64,000 nucleotides of DNA from Enterococcus ureasiticus (GCF_001730285.1 NZ_MIJZ01000001.1:930001-994000); one strand, 5' to 3'; shown: positions 19,948 to 29,046, counted from the stretch's first letter. Notes: generated by a model from the sequence alone, not told the origin. Made by a program: numbers and translations.

Positions 19948-20835
19948 TCAAAAGTAAATCTGGTTGATTTTAACAATTTCTTCTTTGAGTTTTTCTTTTA
20001 ATTCAATTGGCTTCACTACTTCGATTGAAGCACCAAATGATAATAAGTATGAAGTCAGCCAAGAACCATCTGGCTGCCATGTTTTTACTTTAGTATATTC
20101 TGTGCCTTGCTCTATTTCGATATCTGGTAAGTCTTCTTGCACCCGATAAAATAGGTCATTTTTTATCTTAAATTCAATATATATCTTTGAAAATTTTGGC
20201 TGATAATCTTTGATCAAATAGGCTTCATCGATATCATTAGCAGAAATTATCACTTCAGTCATTCGTCTTAATTTGAATAGCCGAGTGGTTTTTCTCGCAC
20301 AACAATATCCTGCTAAGTACCAGGCATTTTGTTTGAAAATCAATTTATTCGGCATTGCTTCTCGTGTAGTCTTTTGGCCTTTTCCATTGGTGTAAGAAAA
20401 ATGAATACACTTTTTTTGATTTTTGGCTTGGGTAATCAATCCAATCACTTTAGCTTCATCTTCTCGTCCCCAAGTTGAAAAATCAATATCGATCCATTGT
20501 TCTACTTCTTTTTTGAATAAGGAGGATAGCTTGTTGACTAAAGGAGTGACGCTTTTTAAATTAGTCGCTGCTAAATTTTGCAGTGCTAAAATAATTTGGT
20601 CTTGTTCCTCGTCATCCACAAAAGTAGCGGGCAGATGATGTGTATCCAATAAGCGAAGTCCACCATCCCGTCCACTTTGAGCATATACTGGAAAGCCTAA
20701 TGCAGACAACGTATCGATATCCCGATAAATCGTACGCGTCGATACTTCAAGTTGTTCTGCCAGTATTGTTGCTTTGGCTTTATTGTGCATCGTTAAATAA
20801 TGCATAATATAAAACAATCTAGAAAGATTATTCAT
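19948..20835 (-). CDS. YafY-type transcriptional regulator (HTH-11 plus WYL domain)
   Basis: A 295-residue regulator. The N-terminal DeoR/HTH-11 winged helix (LAEQLEVSTRTIYRDIDTLSALGFPVYAQSGRDGGLRL, about residues 20-65) is followed by a linker and a WYL domain (about 135-215: KCIHFSYTNGKGQKTTREAMPNKLIFKQNAWYLAGYC), with a C-terminal WCX extension. WYL domains bind ligands including nucleic acids. It overlaps the end of the upstream DUF3224 gene by 8 nt, so the pair is co-expressed and the small protein may be the regulated effector. The ligand is unknown. Confidence 0.88.
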   Translation of the reverse strand: MNNLSRLFYIMHYLTMHNKAKATILAEQLEVSTRTIYRDIDTLSALGFPVYAQSGRDGGLRLLDTHHLPATFVDDEEQDQIILALQNLAATNLKSVTPLVNKLSSLFKKEVEQWIDIDFSTWGREDEAKVIGLITQAKNQKKCIHFSYTNGKGQKTTREAMPNKLIFKQNAWYLAGYCCARKTTRLFKLRRMTEVIISANDIDEAYLIKDYQPKFSKIYIEFKIKNDLFYRVQEDLPDIEIEQGTEYTKVKTWQPDGSWLTSYLLSFGASIEVVKPIELKEKLKEEIVKINQIYF

Positions 20836-21229
20836 TGTCCTTGAAATCCAAAATCAACTTACTATTTTCACCAACAAAATCATATTGATAAGAACCAGTC
20901 AACGCCTGTAATTCTCCCGTACTTTTAATGATCATACCTGGAGAATCGAGTGATCCTTTGTCAAAAATTCCTTTTTCAGCCGCTGTAAAGGTTCCTGTTT
21001 TTCCTTTATATTGGCCTTCAAAGTGAAGAAATCCTGTGATCCTAGCGGTTGCAAGATGTCCGTCTTCTTTATTACTTTCTAAATAATAGAGAAGATACTC
21101 CACCCATGCCTTACCTTGTAAATCTCCTTCAAGTTCATATTCTGCTCGAACTTGGTTCACTGGAAAATCTATTTTTTGTTCATCTACTGGTTGTTCGTCC
21201 CATTTTGTAACGCTGAATGTCACACTCAT
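20828..21229 (-). CDS. DUF3224 domain protein
   Basis: A 133-residue protein of the DUF3224 family, thought to have a beta-barrel fold like allene oxide cyclase. Visible family features are FSVTKWDEQPV at the N-terminus, ARITGFLHFEGQYKGKTGTF centrally and GELQALTGSYQYDF near the end. Enzymatic function is unproven. It is the first gene of a two-gene operon with the WYL regulator, an arrangement often seen for this family in Firmicutes. It has a ribosome binding site (GGAGGG) before the ATG. Confidence 0.8.
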   Translation of the reverse strand: MSVTFSVTKWDEQPVDEQKIDFPVNQVRAEYELEGDLQGKAWVEYLLYYLESNKEDGHLATARITGFLHFEGQYKGKTGTFTAAEKGIFDKGSLDSPGMIIKSTGELQALTGSYQYDFVGENSKLILDFKDNE

Positions 21230-21328
21230 ACTTATCCCTCCTTATGAATTACAGGATAGCAAACATACGTTCTTTTTACAAGCGAACAGCGCAATAAAAT
21301 TTATTTTTTATTCACTAATACTGATTTC

Positions 21329-21859
21329 TTAGTTCAATAGAAATTCTTTGATTTTTCTACTGAAAACTGTGGCGTTCTCTGATTTAGATGCTGCTGTCGT
21401 AACATCTAGATGCCCTGGATCTTTTGACCATGCACCCGAATCAGCAGTTAAATAGACACTTAATTTTTCTTCATCTTTATGCTTATTTAGGTAATCTAAA
21501 ACTTCTTTTGGAGGATCACTGGATTGAACGGTCGATAAAACGATCACTTTGTCCCAGTCTTCAATCTTATTTTCACCAATTTCTTCAACTGGTTCTACTT
21601 GCAAATAAATATTTTCATCTACTAGATTTTTTTTAAGTTCATTGATTACTTCATTTTTAAAAGCACGGTCTTGCGTGTAGATCACGGCTTTGTAAGAATT
21701 AGACTTTTCCTTTAGCTCTTTATTGATTTCATAACTTGAAATAACACCTTGAACCCTTGCCAGCCGATAATAACCTAAAAACCCAGCTCCTCCTAATACA
21801 ATCAGAACGATTCCGATCAATCCGTACTTAAAAATTTTATTTTTCCATAGTTTTTTCAT
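21329..21859 (-). CDS. Membrane-anchored protein of unknown function, ABC cluster
   Basis: A 176-residue protein with one N-terminal membrane segment (about residues 11-30, YGLIGIVLIVLGGAGFLGYY) and an outside domain rich in Lys and Glu. I do not recognise a family. The outside part has alternating strands and helices (YKAVIYTQDRAFKNEVINELK, DKVIVLSTVQSSDPP), suggesting a Rossmann-like or flavodoxin-like fold. It starts 24 nt after the MacB-like transporter and is the last gene of that cluster, so it may be an accessory factor of the exporter. Confidence 0.65.
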   Translation of the reverse strand: MKKLWKNKIFKYGLIGIVLIVLGGAGFLGYYRLARVQGVISSYEINKELKEKSNSYKAVIYTQDRAFKNEVINELKKNLVDENIYLQVEPVEEIGENKIEDWDKVIVLSTVQSSDPPKEVLDYLNKHKDEEKLSVYLTADSGAWSKDPGHLDVTTAASKSENATVFSRKIKEFLLN

Positions 21860-21883
21860 TTATTTTTCCTACTTTCATTTTTT

Positions 21884-23905
21884 TTATTCGTATCGTAAAG
21901 CGGTTATTGGATCTAATTTGGCTGCTTTTGCTGCTGGATATAACGCGAAAATCACGCCTAGTACACCAGTTATTCCTAAAGTAGCTAGTGCATTGAGTGG
22001 TGCTATCTGGATAACCTGGTTAAAACCAATACTAGATTCAATCACTGGATTCGCTAAAAATTGAATTAGATATGCAAATGCAACAGAGATAATATTAGAT
22101 AACAGCATAATGTAGATTGCTTCCATCCTGAATAAACGTTTGATATAACGTTTGATATAACCTTTTTTATAGCCAATAGAGCGTAAAACACCGATTTCTT
22201 TCGTTCTTTCAACCACTCCGATATATAAAACAACGGCAATCATCACACCCGCAACAATCAGAGAAAGTCCTGCAATAAAGGCTAATAAGTAAACAATAAT
22301 ATCCGTAAATTGCTTAAAGGTATCTAAAAATGAAGAAGCATTTGTAATTGCATAATGTTCATATTCTGGATTTTCTTTGTATTTCTCAATAAAAGATTCT
22401 GCTTCCTCCGGATTTTCCGCAAATGCATCAATCGTATAGATTGGTTTGTTGATGCCAATTTTTTTCACCATTTCATCAAACGTTGCTGGCGATGCCATGA
22501 ATCCTTGGACAAATCCTTCTTCATCTGGTGAAGTGATTCCTTTTATAACAGTCTCAACTTCAATCAAAGTATTATCGATTCCTTGTTCTCTTCCTTGGTA
22601 AACTAAAGTGATTGGTTTTGAGATCAACTGTTTTACATTTTTTCCCGTTAATTCTGAATTTTTTAAGCCTAATATCTCTCTAGCAACAGAAGCAGGTAAA
22701 ACAATTCCAGATTCGTCTGCTGTGATAAATGTACCTGCTAATAAATAACCATCAGCCACCGTATTGGTTTTGTATCTTTCTTTATTTAGATTTGCTTCAT
22801 CCATTTGAGTAGGAGCTAGTTTGTCAATCACCTGATCTTCATATTTAAATCGGATTCCGGCTAAATTAGCTCTTTCGTATACTTCTGTAATTCCTTCACT
22901 TGCATATAAGTCTTTCAGTTTTTTGATTTCGTCCTCTTTCAACAGTTCAGAAGGTCTCGGCGGTCCACCACGATCTGGATCTTGATAATAGGAGGTTATT
23001 TGGTTTGGAGAATAAGCTGTTTGGAAAAACTCACCTAACACTTCTGTAATCCCATTACCAATCCCTAATGCTAGTAAAATCGCAGTGATTCCGATCGAAG
23101 TGCCAAACGCGACCAATAAATTCCTCAAAATTCGACTAAAAAAGTTTTTACTCACAAGCTGCAAGGTAGCACCTAAAGAAAGAAAAACGTTGGAAGCCAC
23201 TTTTTGTGGTGTTTGATTTTTATTGAAACTAGGTTCCTTAATTCGATCATCACTTAAGATATGACCATCTTTGACTCTTAAAACCTTTGTTGCGTAATTC
23301 ATCAAACTTTCATCATGAGTAACTGTGATCACTAATGTGCCTTCATTGCTTAATTGTTTCAACAACTCAATAATTGAAGACGCGGTTACTGAGTCAAGTG
23401 CCCCTGTCGGTTCATCCGCAATGATCACTTTGGGATCATTCGCAAGAGCACGAGCAATCGCCACGCGTTGTTTTTGTCCTCCCGAAAGTTGACTAGGATA
23501 CTTATTAGCATGATCAACTAAACCAACTTTGGTCAAAAGCTGAGTTGCTCGAGTTGTACGCTCAGATGGACTTAATGTTTTGTCTAAATAAAGAGCGCTT
23601 TTAACATTTTCAAGCACAGACAAATGTGAGACTAAATTAAAACTTTGAAAAACAAATCCAATCTCATTTTTATGAAAATCGTCCATATTCTCCGTCTTTA
23701 AATTTTGTCCTTCATATAAAATCTCTCCTTCATAATCCGTATCTAACCCACTGATGATATTTAACAATGTTGTCTTACCACTACCACTTGCTCCTAAAAT
23801 CAAGGCAAAATCTCCTGCTTTAAATGTGGTTGTTATGTTATGCAAGACAGGTTCTTTTTTGTTATCGATCGTAAAACTTTTCGATACTTTTTTTAGTTGA
23901 TACAT
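21884..23905 (-). CDS. MacB-type ABC transporter (ATPase fused to FtsX permease)
   Basis: A 673-residue fusion. Residues 1-225 are a LolD/MacB-type ATPase: Walker A GASGSGKTT, signature [16 protein letters not shown], Walker B VIIADEPTGALDS. One membrane segment at about 255-280 is followed by a large outside domain (about 290-540) and three C-terminal segments with the FtsX signature (GVVERTKEIGVLRSIGYKKGYI). The family exports peptides or works mechanically on envelope substrates. It is separated by 10 nt from the upstream permease gene in a GntR-led operon, hinting at resistance to envelope stress or peptides. Confidence 0.88.
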   Translation of the reverse strand: MYQLKKVSKSFTIDNKKEPVLHNITTTFKAGDFALILGASGSGKTTLLNIISGLDTDYEGEILYEGQNLKTENMDDFHKNEIGFVFQSFNLVSHLSVLENVKSALYLDKTLSPSERTTRATQLLTKVGLVDHANKYPSQLSGGQKQRVAIARALANDPKVIIADEPTGALDSVTASSIIELLKQLSNEGTLVITVTHDESLMNYATKVLRVKDGHILSDDRIKEPSFNKNQTPQKVASNVFLSLGATLQLVSKNFFSRILRNLLVAFGTSIGITAILLALGIGNGITEVLGEFFQTAYSPNQITSYYQDPDRGGPPRPSELLKEDEIKKLKDLYASEGITEVYERANLAGIRFKYEDQVIDKLAPTQMDEANLNKERYKTNTVADGYLLAGTFITADESGIVLPASVAREILGLKNSELTGKNVKQLISKPITLVYQGREQGIDNTLIEVETVIKGITSPDEEGFVQGFMASPATFDEMVKKIGINKPIYTIDAFAENPEEAESFIEKYKENPEYEHYAITNASSFLDTFKQFTDIIVYLLAFIAGLSLIVAGVMIAVVLYIGVVERTKEIGVLRSIGYKKGYIKRYIKRLFRMEAIYIMLLSNIISVAFAYLIQFLANPVIESSIGFNQVIQIAPLNALATLGITGVLGVIFALYPAAKAAKLDPITALRYE

Positions 23906-23915
23906 TTTTTTCCTC

Positions 23916-24581
23916 CTATTTATTGTCTTTCAATTGATTTTTTTCTAGCCAAAGGTAAACGAAGATAATCGCTGCTGATAGACAAGCATTTAATAGAAAC
24001 GTACTTGGATAAAAGCTTCCATTGTTAAATGATAAAGTGATATTCATACTTTGAGGGAAGTAATAACGTACTACGTCATTCAACAACATAATCAAAATCC
24101 AAGCAATCGCCACAATAAATGTTTTTGAAAAGTTCGGTAGCCACAATTTAGCGATAATCCCTCTTAACAAAATCAAATAACTGATCATACCAGCAAGGTA
24201 AACAGCTAATTCTAGCGATAGTATAAATAGCTCCCCTAAACCTAAAGAAATCATCGTAAAATTAAACACTAAATTGATTGCACCGATCACGATGATTTGA
24301 ATATAGGAAAGTAAATATTTCGCAACGATTTTCTCAAGAGTCGAGTGATGAGCCGTGCTGGCCAATGTTCGATGATTCGGCTGAATATCTAGTTGGTTGA
24401 TTCGCCAAGTTAAAATGATAGCCGCCACAACAGAGAGTAAGATTGGCAGACGGTCCCATTGAGATTCAGGCATCGTTAATTGGAAAACATATTTTGCAAA
24501 ATAGCTAGTTAAAATCAAAAGTAAACTACTTAAAAAGAACTTCTTGCTTTTTTCATGATAAAAATTAAATAAATGTATCAT
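23916..24581 (-). CDS. ABC-2-like membrane protein
   Basis: A 221-residue polytopic protein with six hydrophobic stretches, no signature motif and little charged loop content. Position and topology indicate the permease of the ATPase encoded just upstream, whose gene it overlaps by 17 nt. The ATG at 24581 is preferred because AGGAGG lies 6 nt before it; a Met five codons earlier is also open. Similar small permeases accompany YtrA-type regulators in Firmicutes. Confidence 0.7.
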   Translation of the reverse strand: MIHLFNFYHEKSKKFFLSSLLLILTSYFAKYVFQLTMPESQWDRLPILLSVVAAIILTWRINQLDIQPNHRTLASTAHHSTLEKIVAKYLLSYIQIIVIGAINLVFNFTMISLGLGELFILSLELAVYLAGMISYLILLRGIIAKLWLPNFSKTFIVAIAWILIMLLNDVVRYYFPQSMNITLSFNNGSFYPSTFLLNACLSAAIIFVYLWLEKNQLKDNK

Positions 24582-25269
24582 CGGCTTCCTCCTCATAGAT
24601 TTCTTTTAAGGACAACTGTTTTCGTTCCCGTAAATCTTCCAAATTGATTACTTCACAATAGCGGTTTGGATTCATAAATAACACATCTGTAAATAAAATA
24701 TCCATCTCTTCAATAAAGTTAGTCGAAACTAAAATTATTTTGTTTTCACCACTGGCTTTCCTCAACATTTTTTTCACTTGTATGCGAGAGGAATAATCTA
24801 AATAGGCAAACGGTTCATCTAATAAAAACAGGTTCGTTGCTTTAGCATATTCACACGCAATCTTCACCTTGACTTTGGTGCCTTCTGAAAGTTCCTGCCA
24901 TTTTTGTTTAGGAAAAATCTGCCAGATCTCCAATTGCTCCATTGCTTTTTCTAACTGAAAACTAGGAAATAACAGCGTATACTCTATCAGTATTTGTCTA
25001 ATCGTTTGGGAATCTTCAAAATAATTTATGTTTGAAGCGTAAGCTACACTGGTTTTAAATACAGTACTACTTTGTTGCTGGTCATTGTATAAAATCATTC
25101 CTGTACTGATTTTTTTTTGTCCTGAGATACAGTCGAGCAGTGTTGTTTTCCCCGTACCGTTTTTACCGAGAATTCCAAGAATTTGACCTTCGCTCAAGCT
25201 AAAGGACAGCTCTTCAAAAATATTTTTTTGATATCGTTTACCGATATTTTTCACTTGTAATTTATTCAT
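24565..25269 (-). CDS. ABC transporter ATPase (YtrB-like)
   Basis: A 234-residue ABC ATPase with Walker A GKNGTGKTT. The signature is altered: WQELSEGTKVKVKIACEYA replaces LSGGQ with LSEGT, a form common in ABC-2 exporters of the YtrB/BcrA type. Walker B is NLFLLDEPFAYLD. ATG 25269 is 5 nt after GAGGAG, so the GTG two codons earlier is unlikely. Its start overlaps the end of the GntR gene by 8 nt and its end overlaps the permease gene, indicating tight coupling of regulator, ATPase and permease. Confidence 0.85.
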   Translation of the reverse strand: MNKLQVKNIGKRYQKNIFEELSFSLSEGQILGILGKNGTGKTTLLDCISGQKKISTGMILYNDQQQSSTVFKTSVAYASNINYFEDSQTIRQILIEYTLLFPSFQLEKAMEQLEIWQIFPKQKWQELSEGTKVKVKIACEYAKATNLFLLDEPFAYLDYSSRIQVKKMLRKASGENKIILVSTNFIEEMDILFTDVLFMNPNRYCEVINLEDLRERKQLSLKEIYEEEADDTFI

Positions 25270-25633
25270 TTGCACTCCTCACAATCCGTTCAATGATGTG
25301 CTCCCTTTCATACTGTGTTAAATCAAGTTTCTGCAATTGAATAATGAAAGCTTCTATGTGAGCTTCAATCAATCGCAAACGTAAATCTGTAATTTTATCG
25401 GTTTTATTTGTCACGAATTTCCCAATCCCTCTCTGACTGATCAAAATTTCTTCTTGTTCTAAAATACTGTAGGCTCGTTGAATCGTTGTTGGGTTTACGT
25501 CTAAGTCTTCTGCCATTTGTCTGACAGAAGGTACTTTTTCATTTGGGTGCCATTGGTTACTAGCAATCCAATGTTCGACCTGCTCAATAATTTGTTGATA
25601 AATGGGTCTGTTCCCGTCATAATTCACCTGCAT
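25262..25633 (-). CDS. GntR-family repressor, YtrA subfamily
   Basis: A 123-residue regulator. The winged helix is clear: NRPIYQQIIEQVEHWIAS, then VPSVRQMAEDLDVNPTTIQRAYSILEQEEILISQRGIGKFV. The short C-terminal helix region, without a large effector domain, defines the YtrA subfamily, whose members usually repress the ABC operon they head. Two starts are possible: ATG 25633, with GGAAAGG nearby, or GTG 25627, six nt after GGAGG. It leads the ABC operon running down to 21329 and faces a Crp-like gene across a palindrome at 25715-25739. Confidence 0.88.
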   Translation of the reverse strand: MQVNYDGNRPIYQQIIEQVEHWIASNQWHPNEKVPSVRQMAEDLDVNPTTIQRAYSILEQEEILISQRGIGKFVTNKTDKITDLRLRLIEAHIEAFIIQLQKLDLTQYEREHIIERIVRSANE

Positions 25634-25714
25634 CCTCCCTTTCCTAGTTGCATACTGTACTGCTTTAGTCACACACTCAGCTGGTAAATCCTATTTTAGA
25701 GGAAATAAAAAAAA

Positions 25715-25739
25715 CAATTTATATCAATGATATAAATTG
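25715..25739. promoter_or_regulatory. Perfect palindrome, probable operator between GntR and Crp-like genes
   Basis: Arms CAATTTATATCA and TGATATAAATTG (12 nt each) around one central base. It lies between divergent regulators, 82 nt from the GntR start and 85 nt from the Crp-like start. The core contains TATCA-N-TGATA, so either protein could bind it. Confidence 0.6.
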
Positions 25740-25823
25740 CCTGAATTTGAGTTTTTATAAATCTAAGATAAAAAATCAGCTAGATTATGCTATACTTTTT
25801 ATACTTGAAAGGGGGGCTGAACA

Positions 25824-26456
25824 TTGGAGGTATATAAAGACAATCTGACTTTAATCGACTATTTAAAAAAAGAGTCTCGCAATAACTGGACAGAAAAAAC
25901 GTTTGGAAAAGATACTTTAGTCATTGACGAATATGAAAAAACTGAAAATATCTATTATGTTGTTGAAGGAGTGCTCAGTGTTGAAATTCTTAATGATGGT
26001 AAACGTTACATCTCTTCTTTCATTTTCCAAAATGATTTTTTCGGCTTGGATAGTTTTTCCACATTTAAACAGAAGGAGCATGGGATTCGTGTCATTAGTG
26101 AACATGCTACGGTTTTTTGTTTATCAAAAGGAAAGCTCCTAGATTCATTAAATAAAGAACCCAGTTATTATGAATTACTGTTGACTAATTTTGCCGATAT
26201 TTTTCAGCGTCATTATGGCTACTTCAATTTTCTTTATTTGCCAACTACAGAGCGCGTAAAAAGTGCATTGCGTTATTTAAGTGACCATATTGGTATCATA
26301 ACTGAGACGGATCATTTAGAATTGCCGAAATTTATCACACAAGAAACGCTATCAAAATTTTGCCGTACGTCGCAATCCAGAGTGTCCGTTTCTTTAAGTG
26401 AGTTAGAAAAAACGGGCTGGCTGTTAAAAAAGAAAGTGCCAATCACCATAAATTAA
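25824..26456 (+). CDS. Crp/Fnr-family transcriptional regulator
   Basis: A 210-residue regulator with an N-terminal cyclic-nucleotide-binding-type beta-roll (YYVVEGVLSVEILNDGKRYISSFIFQNDFFGLDS, about residues 44-80), a dimer helix, and a C-terminal HTH (LPKFITQETLSKFCRTSQSRVSVSLSELEKTGWL, about 166-200). There is no Fnr-type cysteine cluster and no strict cAMP-binding PRE..R.T..V.. signature, so the effector is unknown. The start is TTG at 25824, with AAAGGGGGG about 8 nt upstream. A promoter with extended TGC-TATACT (25791-25796) precedes it, and it ends in its own hairpin terminator. Confidence 0.85.
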   Translation: MEVYKDNLTLIDYLKKESRNNWTEKTFGKDTLVIDEYEKTENIYYVVEGVLSVEILNDGKRYISSFIFQNDFFGLDSFSTFKQKEHGIRVISEHATVFCLSKGKLLDSLNKEPSYYELLLTNFADIFQRHYGYFNFLYLPTTERVKSALRYLSDHIGIITETDHLELPKFITQETLSKFCRTSQSRVSVSLSELEKTGWLLKKKVPITIN

Positions 26457-26495
26457 AAAGTCGAAAACCAGTGTCCTACTGATTTCCGACTTTTT
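26455..26495. terminator. Bidirectional terminator, Crp-like gene / cst operon
   Basis: 18-nt arms at 26455-26472 and 26478-26495 with two mismatches and loop GTCCT, flanked by A5 and T5 runs. It sits between the convergent Crp-like and cstR genes. Confidence 0.75.
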
Positions 26496-26498
26496 AGT

Positions 26499-26753
26499 TT
26501 ATCTTGTTTTGACGATCATTTCCAACGCTTTTGCCATATCTTCACTAGTTAGATCGATACTTTCGTCTTCCATACATTGTTTCAGATTTTCAGTTACAAC
26601 AAGCCCGATTACTTTATCAATACTAGAACGAACAGCCATCAACTGTGTAACTACTTCTCGGCAATCTTTTCCTTCATCCATCATTTTTAAAATCCCGCGA
26701 ATTTGTCCTTCCGAACGTTTTAAGCGATTCGCTAACTTAGGATCACACGCCAT
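26499..26753 (-). CDS. cstR: CstR, persulfide-sensing CsoR-family repressor
   Basis: An 84-residue all-helical DUF156/CsoR-family repressor. With the ATG at 26753, the cysteines fall at positions 31 (GKDCREV) and 60 (ENLKQC), the dithiol pair known from CstR. The copper-ligand histidine of CsoR is replaced by Asn56. CstR senses reactive sulfur species by forming di- or trisulfide bridges between subunits and then leaves its operator. It is the last gene of a four-gene operon of rhodaneses and CoA-persulfide reductase, overlapping the rhodanese upstream by 11 nt. An operator-like palindrome lies before the first gene. Confidence 0.93.
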   Translation of the reverse strand: MACDPKLANRLKRSEGQIRGILKMMDEGKDCREVVTQLMAVRSSIDKVIGLVVTENLKQCMEDESIDLTSEDMAKALEMIVKTR

Positions 26754-27048
26754 CAATAACTTCCCCTCTCCACGCTGACATGCCGCCCATTACATTCGTT
26801 ACATCATACCCTAATGAAGCAAAATATTCACTAGCCATTTGTGAACGTCCACCAGCTTGACAGATAATATAGTAAGGCTGTGCTTTATCTAAGGATTCAG
26901 CCATTTCTTGCAGCGTACTTAACGGCATACTTTTTGCCCCTTTGATATGTCCTGAAGCATATTCATCATCTTCACGTACATCTATGATTGCTAAGTCGTT
27001 TCTTTTTTCTAGTTGTTCAAATTCATCGATCATAATTGATTTATACAT
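26743..27048 (-). CDS. Single-domain rhodanese (sulfurtransferase)
   Basis: A 101-residue rhodanese domain with LAIIDVREDDEYASGHIKGAK and the active-site loop YYIICQAGGRSQMA (catalytic Cys at about residue 63). It ends with GGMSAWRGE. It moves sulfane sulfur between thiols and fits persulfide detoxification here. The ATG overlaps the CoA-persulfide reductase stop by one nt (TAATG), with AGGAGG inside the upstream gene. It is the second of two rhodaneses in the operon. Confidence 0.92.
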   Translation of the reverse strand: MYKSIMIDEFEQLEKRNDLAIIDVREDDEYASGHIKGAKSMPLSTLQEMAESLDKAQPYYIICQAGGRSQMASEYFASLGYDVTNVMGGMSAWRGEVIDGV

Positions 27049-28700
27049 TATTTAATAACCTCCTGAGGGTAAATTGTACTATATATTTGAAAAGCACCGT
27101 CTAAATTTTTAACATCAAAACCATTGTTTTTCAAGATACGTTCTGCTAAATAGCTACGTTGTCCGCTTTGGCAACTAACGATGATTTCTTTATTAGTGGG
27201 AAGTTCCGATAAACGTTCCCTTAATTCATCTAATGGAATATTTTCAGCATGCGGTAATGAACCATTGTTTTTTAATTCACCTGGATTTCTCACATCCAGT
27301 AAAATGGCACCATTTTCTATTGTTTCTTTTAATTCGTAATATTGGATATTTTCAGAGAAACCTTCCACAATATTCGCTGCGGCATAACCGATCATATTAA
27401 CAGGATCTTTTGCTGAACCAAACGGCGGTGCATAAGTAAATTCTAACTCTGGTAGATCCGTAACGGTCATGTCTGCTTTGATCGCTGTCGCAATGATATC
27501 GATTCGTTTATCCACGCCATCTTGACCAATTGCTTGGGCTCCATAAATTTTTCCTGACACAGGATGAAATAGAAGTTTCATCACGATGGGATGACTACCT
27601 GGAAAATACCCTGCATGGCTTTTTGACGTTGTGTGAACTGTTTTATAATCTAAATTACTATTTCGTAATTGGCGCTCACTTAAACCAGTACTAGCTGCTG
27701 CAAGATCAAATACTCGAACAATTGCAGTGCCAATACTTCCTTTGTTTTTACGAGTAACTCCTGCGATCACATCAGCCACTTGTCGACCTTGACGGTTTGC
27801 AGGAGATGCTAGTGAAATCAATGCATCTTCTTCTGTGATTTGTTGTTTGACAACGATAGCATCACCGACAGCGTAAATATCAGGATCATTGGTTTGGTAA
27901 GTTTCATCAACAATGATGCCACCACGCAAGCCTGTTTTTAAATCAGCTGCAACAGCCAAATCACTGGATGGTTTAACTCCAATCGATAAGATCGTAAAAT
28001 CACTTGAGATTGATTCTCCTGAACTTAATTCGATGACGTTGCCTGACTCTTTAAACGCTGTTGCTCCAGCACCTGTAAGGACTGTAATTCCTTTTTCTTT
28101 TAATTCTTTTTCAACAAAGGCTGCCATTTCTTCATCTAATGGTGGTAAAATTTGCGGCGCGGCTTCCACAATTGTAACATCGATTCCTAAATGTTGTAAA
28201 TTTTCCGCCATTTCCAAGCCAATGAATCCTGCACCAATCACAACAGCACGTTTAGGTTGTTCGTTTTTGACTGTCGCCACGATCTTATCGACATCTGGAA
28301 CATTTCGTAAGGTATAAACATTTGTCGCTTCATCTAAACCCTTAATCGTTGGTATCACCGGTTGTGCTCCTGGTGACAGGATCAATTTATCATAACTGAT
28401 TACTTCTTCTTTGCCTTTTGAATTAGTTAAAATCGTTTTATTTTTTCGATCGATGTTGATTGCTTCTGTTTCTGGATAAACATTGATATTGAACCTTTTT
28501 TTCAATTGTTCTGGCGTTTGCAAGATCAATTCAGAGCGTTCACTGATTTCTCCCGATACATAATACGGTAAGCCGCAGTTTGCAAAAGAAACATACGGTC
28601 CTTTTTCTAAAACAATGATTTCGATTTTTTCTGATAATCTTCTTAATCTAGTCGCAGCTGACATTCCACCTGCAACCCCACCAATAATCACGACTCGCAT
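27048..28700 (-). CDS. CoA-disulfide/CoA-persulfide reductase with C-terminal rhodanese domain
   Basis: A 550-residue flavoenzyme. The FAD-binding GxGxxG-type motif is VVIIGGVAGGMSAATRLRR (residues 3-21) and the redox cysteine is Cys42 in SFANCGLPYY. An NAD-binding motif VIGAGFIGLEMAE, the FAD-binding YAVGD region and the dimer domain follow, and a C-terminal rhodanese domain carries Cys510 in VSCQSGQRSY. This is the architecture of NADH-dependent CoA-persulfide reductase described in Enterococcus and of CoADR-RHD. It reduces CoA persulfides, releasing sulfide, under CstR control. ATG 28700 overlaps the upstream stop (TAATG) and has GGAGGG. Confidence 0.95.
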   Translation of the reverse strand: MRVVIIGGVAGGMSAATRLRRLSEKIEIIVLEKGPYVSFANCGLPYYVSGEISERSELILQTPEQLKKRFNINVYPETEAINIDRKNKTILTNSKGKEEVISYDKLILSPGAQPVIPTIKGLDEATNVYTLRNVPDVDKIVATVKNEQPKRAVVIGAGFIGLEMAENLQHLGIDVTIVEAAPQILPPLDEEMAAFVEKELKEKGITVLTGAGATAFKESGNVIELSSGESISSDFTILSIGVKPSSDLAVAADLKTGLRGGIIVDETYQTNDPDIYAVGDAIVVKQQITEEDALISLASPANRQGRQVADVIAGVTRKNKGSIGTAIVRVFDLAAASTGLSERQLRNSNLDYKTVHTTSKSHAGYFPGSHPIVMKLLFHPVSGKIYGAQAIGQDGVDKRIDIIATAIKADMTVTDLPELEFTYAPPFGSAKDPVNMIGYAAANIVEGFSENIQYYELKETIENGAILLDVRNPGELKNNGSLPHAENIPLDELRERLSELPTNKEIIVSCQSGQRSYLAERILKNNGFDVKNLDGAFQIYSTIYPQEVIK

Positions 28701-29014
28701 TATAATTTCCCTCCTCTGACAGCGCCACGCCAAGCACTCATGCCGCCTTTGACATTGATTGCATCGATTCCTTTAGCTTTTAATTTTTTGACTGCTTGTC
28801 GACTTCTCATACCGGATTGACAAATTACGTAAACAGGTTTATTTTCTTTTAATTGGTATGATGACATTTTACCCAATGGTATGTTTTTAGCGCTAGGAAT
28901 ATGGCCAGTCGTAAATTCCGCTTTTTCTCGAACATCAATTACCACTGGTTTTGAATTCAGCATTTGTTGAAGCTCAGTTGTACTAATTGAATTTCCTTTT
29001 AGAAATGAAAACAT
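28700..29014 (-). CDS. Single-domain rhodanese, first gene of cst operon
   Basis: A 104-residue rhodanese with KPVVIDVREKAEFTTGHIPSAKN and the active-site loop VYVICQSGMRSRQAV (catalytic Cys about residue 66), ending in GGMSAWRGA. It differs in sequence from the other single-domain rhodanese of the operon, so the two probably have different partners. It is the first gene, 12 nt downstream of the operator-like palindrome, with GAGGAGGAG as ribosome binding site. Confidence 0.92.
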   Translation of the reverse strand: MFSFLKGNSISTTELQQMLNSKPVVIDVREKAEFTTGHIPSAKNIPLGKMSSYQLKENKPVYVICQSGMRSRQAVKKLKAKGIDAINVKGGMSAWRGAVRGGKL

Positions 29015-29026
29015 ATTCTCCTCCTC

Positions 29027-29046
29027 TAATACCCTAAGGGGTATTA
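29027..29046. promoter_or_regulatory. CstR operator
   Basis: TAATACCCTAAGGGGTATTA is a near-perfect palindrome with the G/C tracts at an A/T centre typical of CsoR/CstR operators. It lies just downstream of the -10 element, where a bound repressor would block initiation. Confidence 0.85.
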
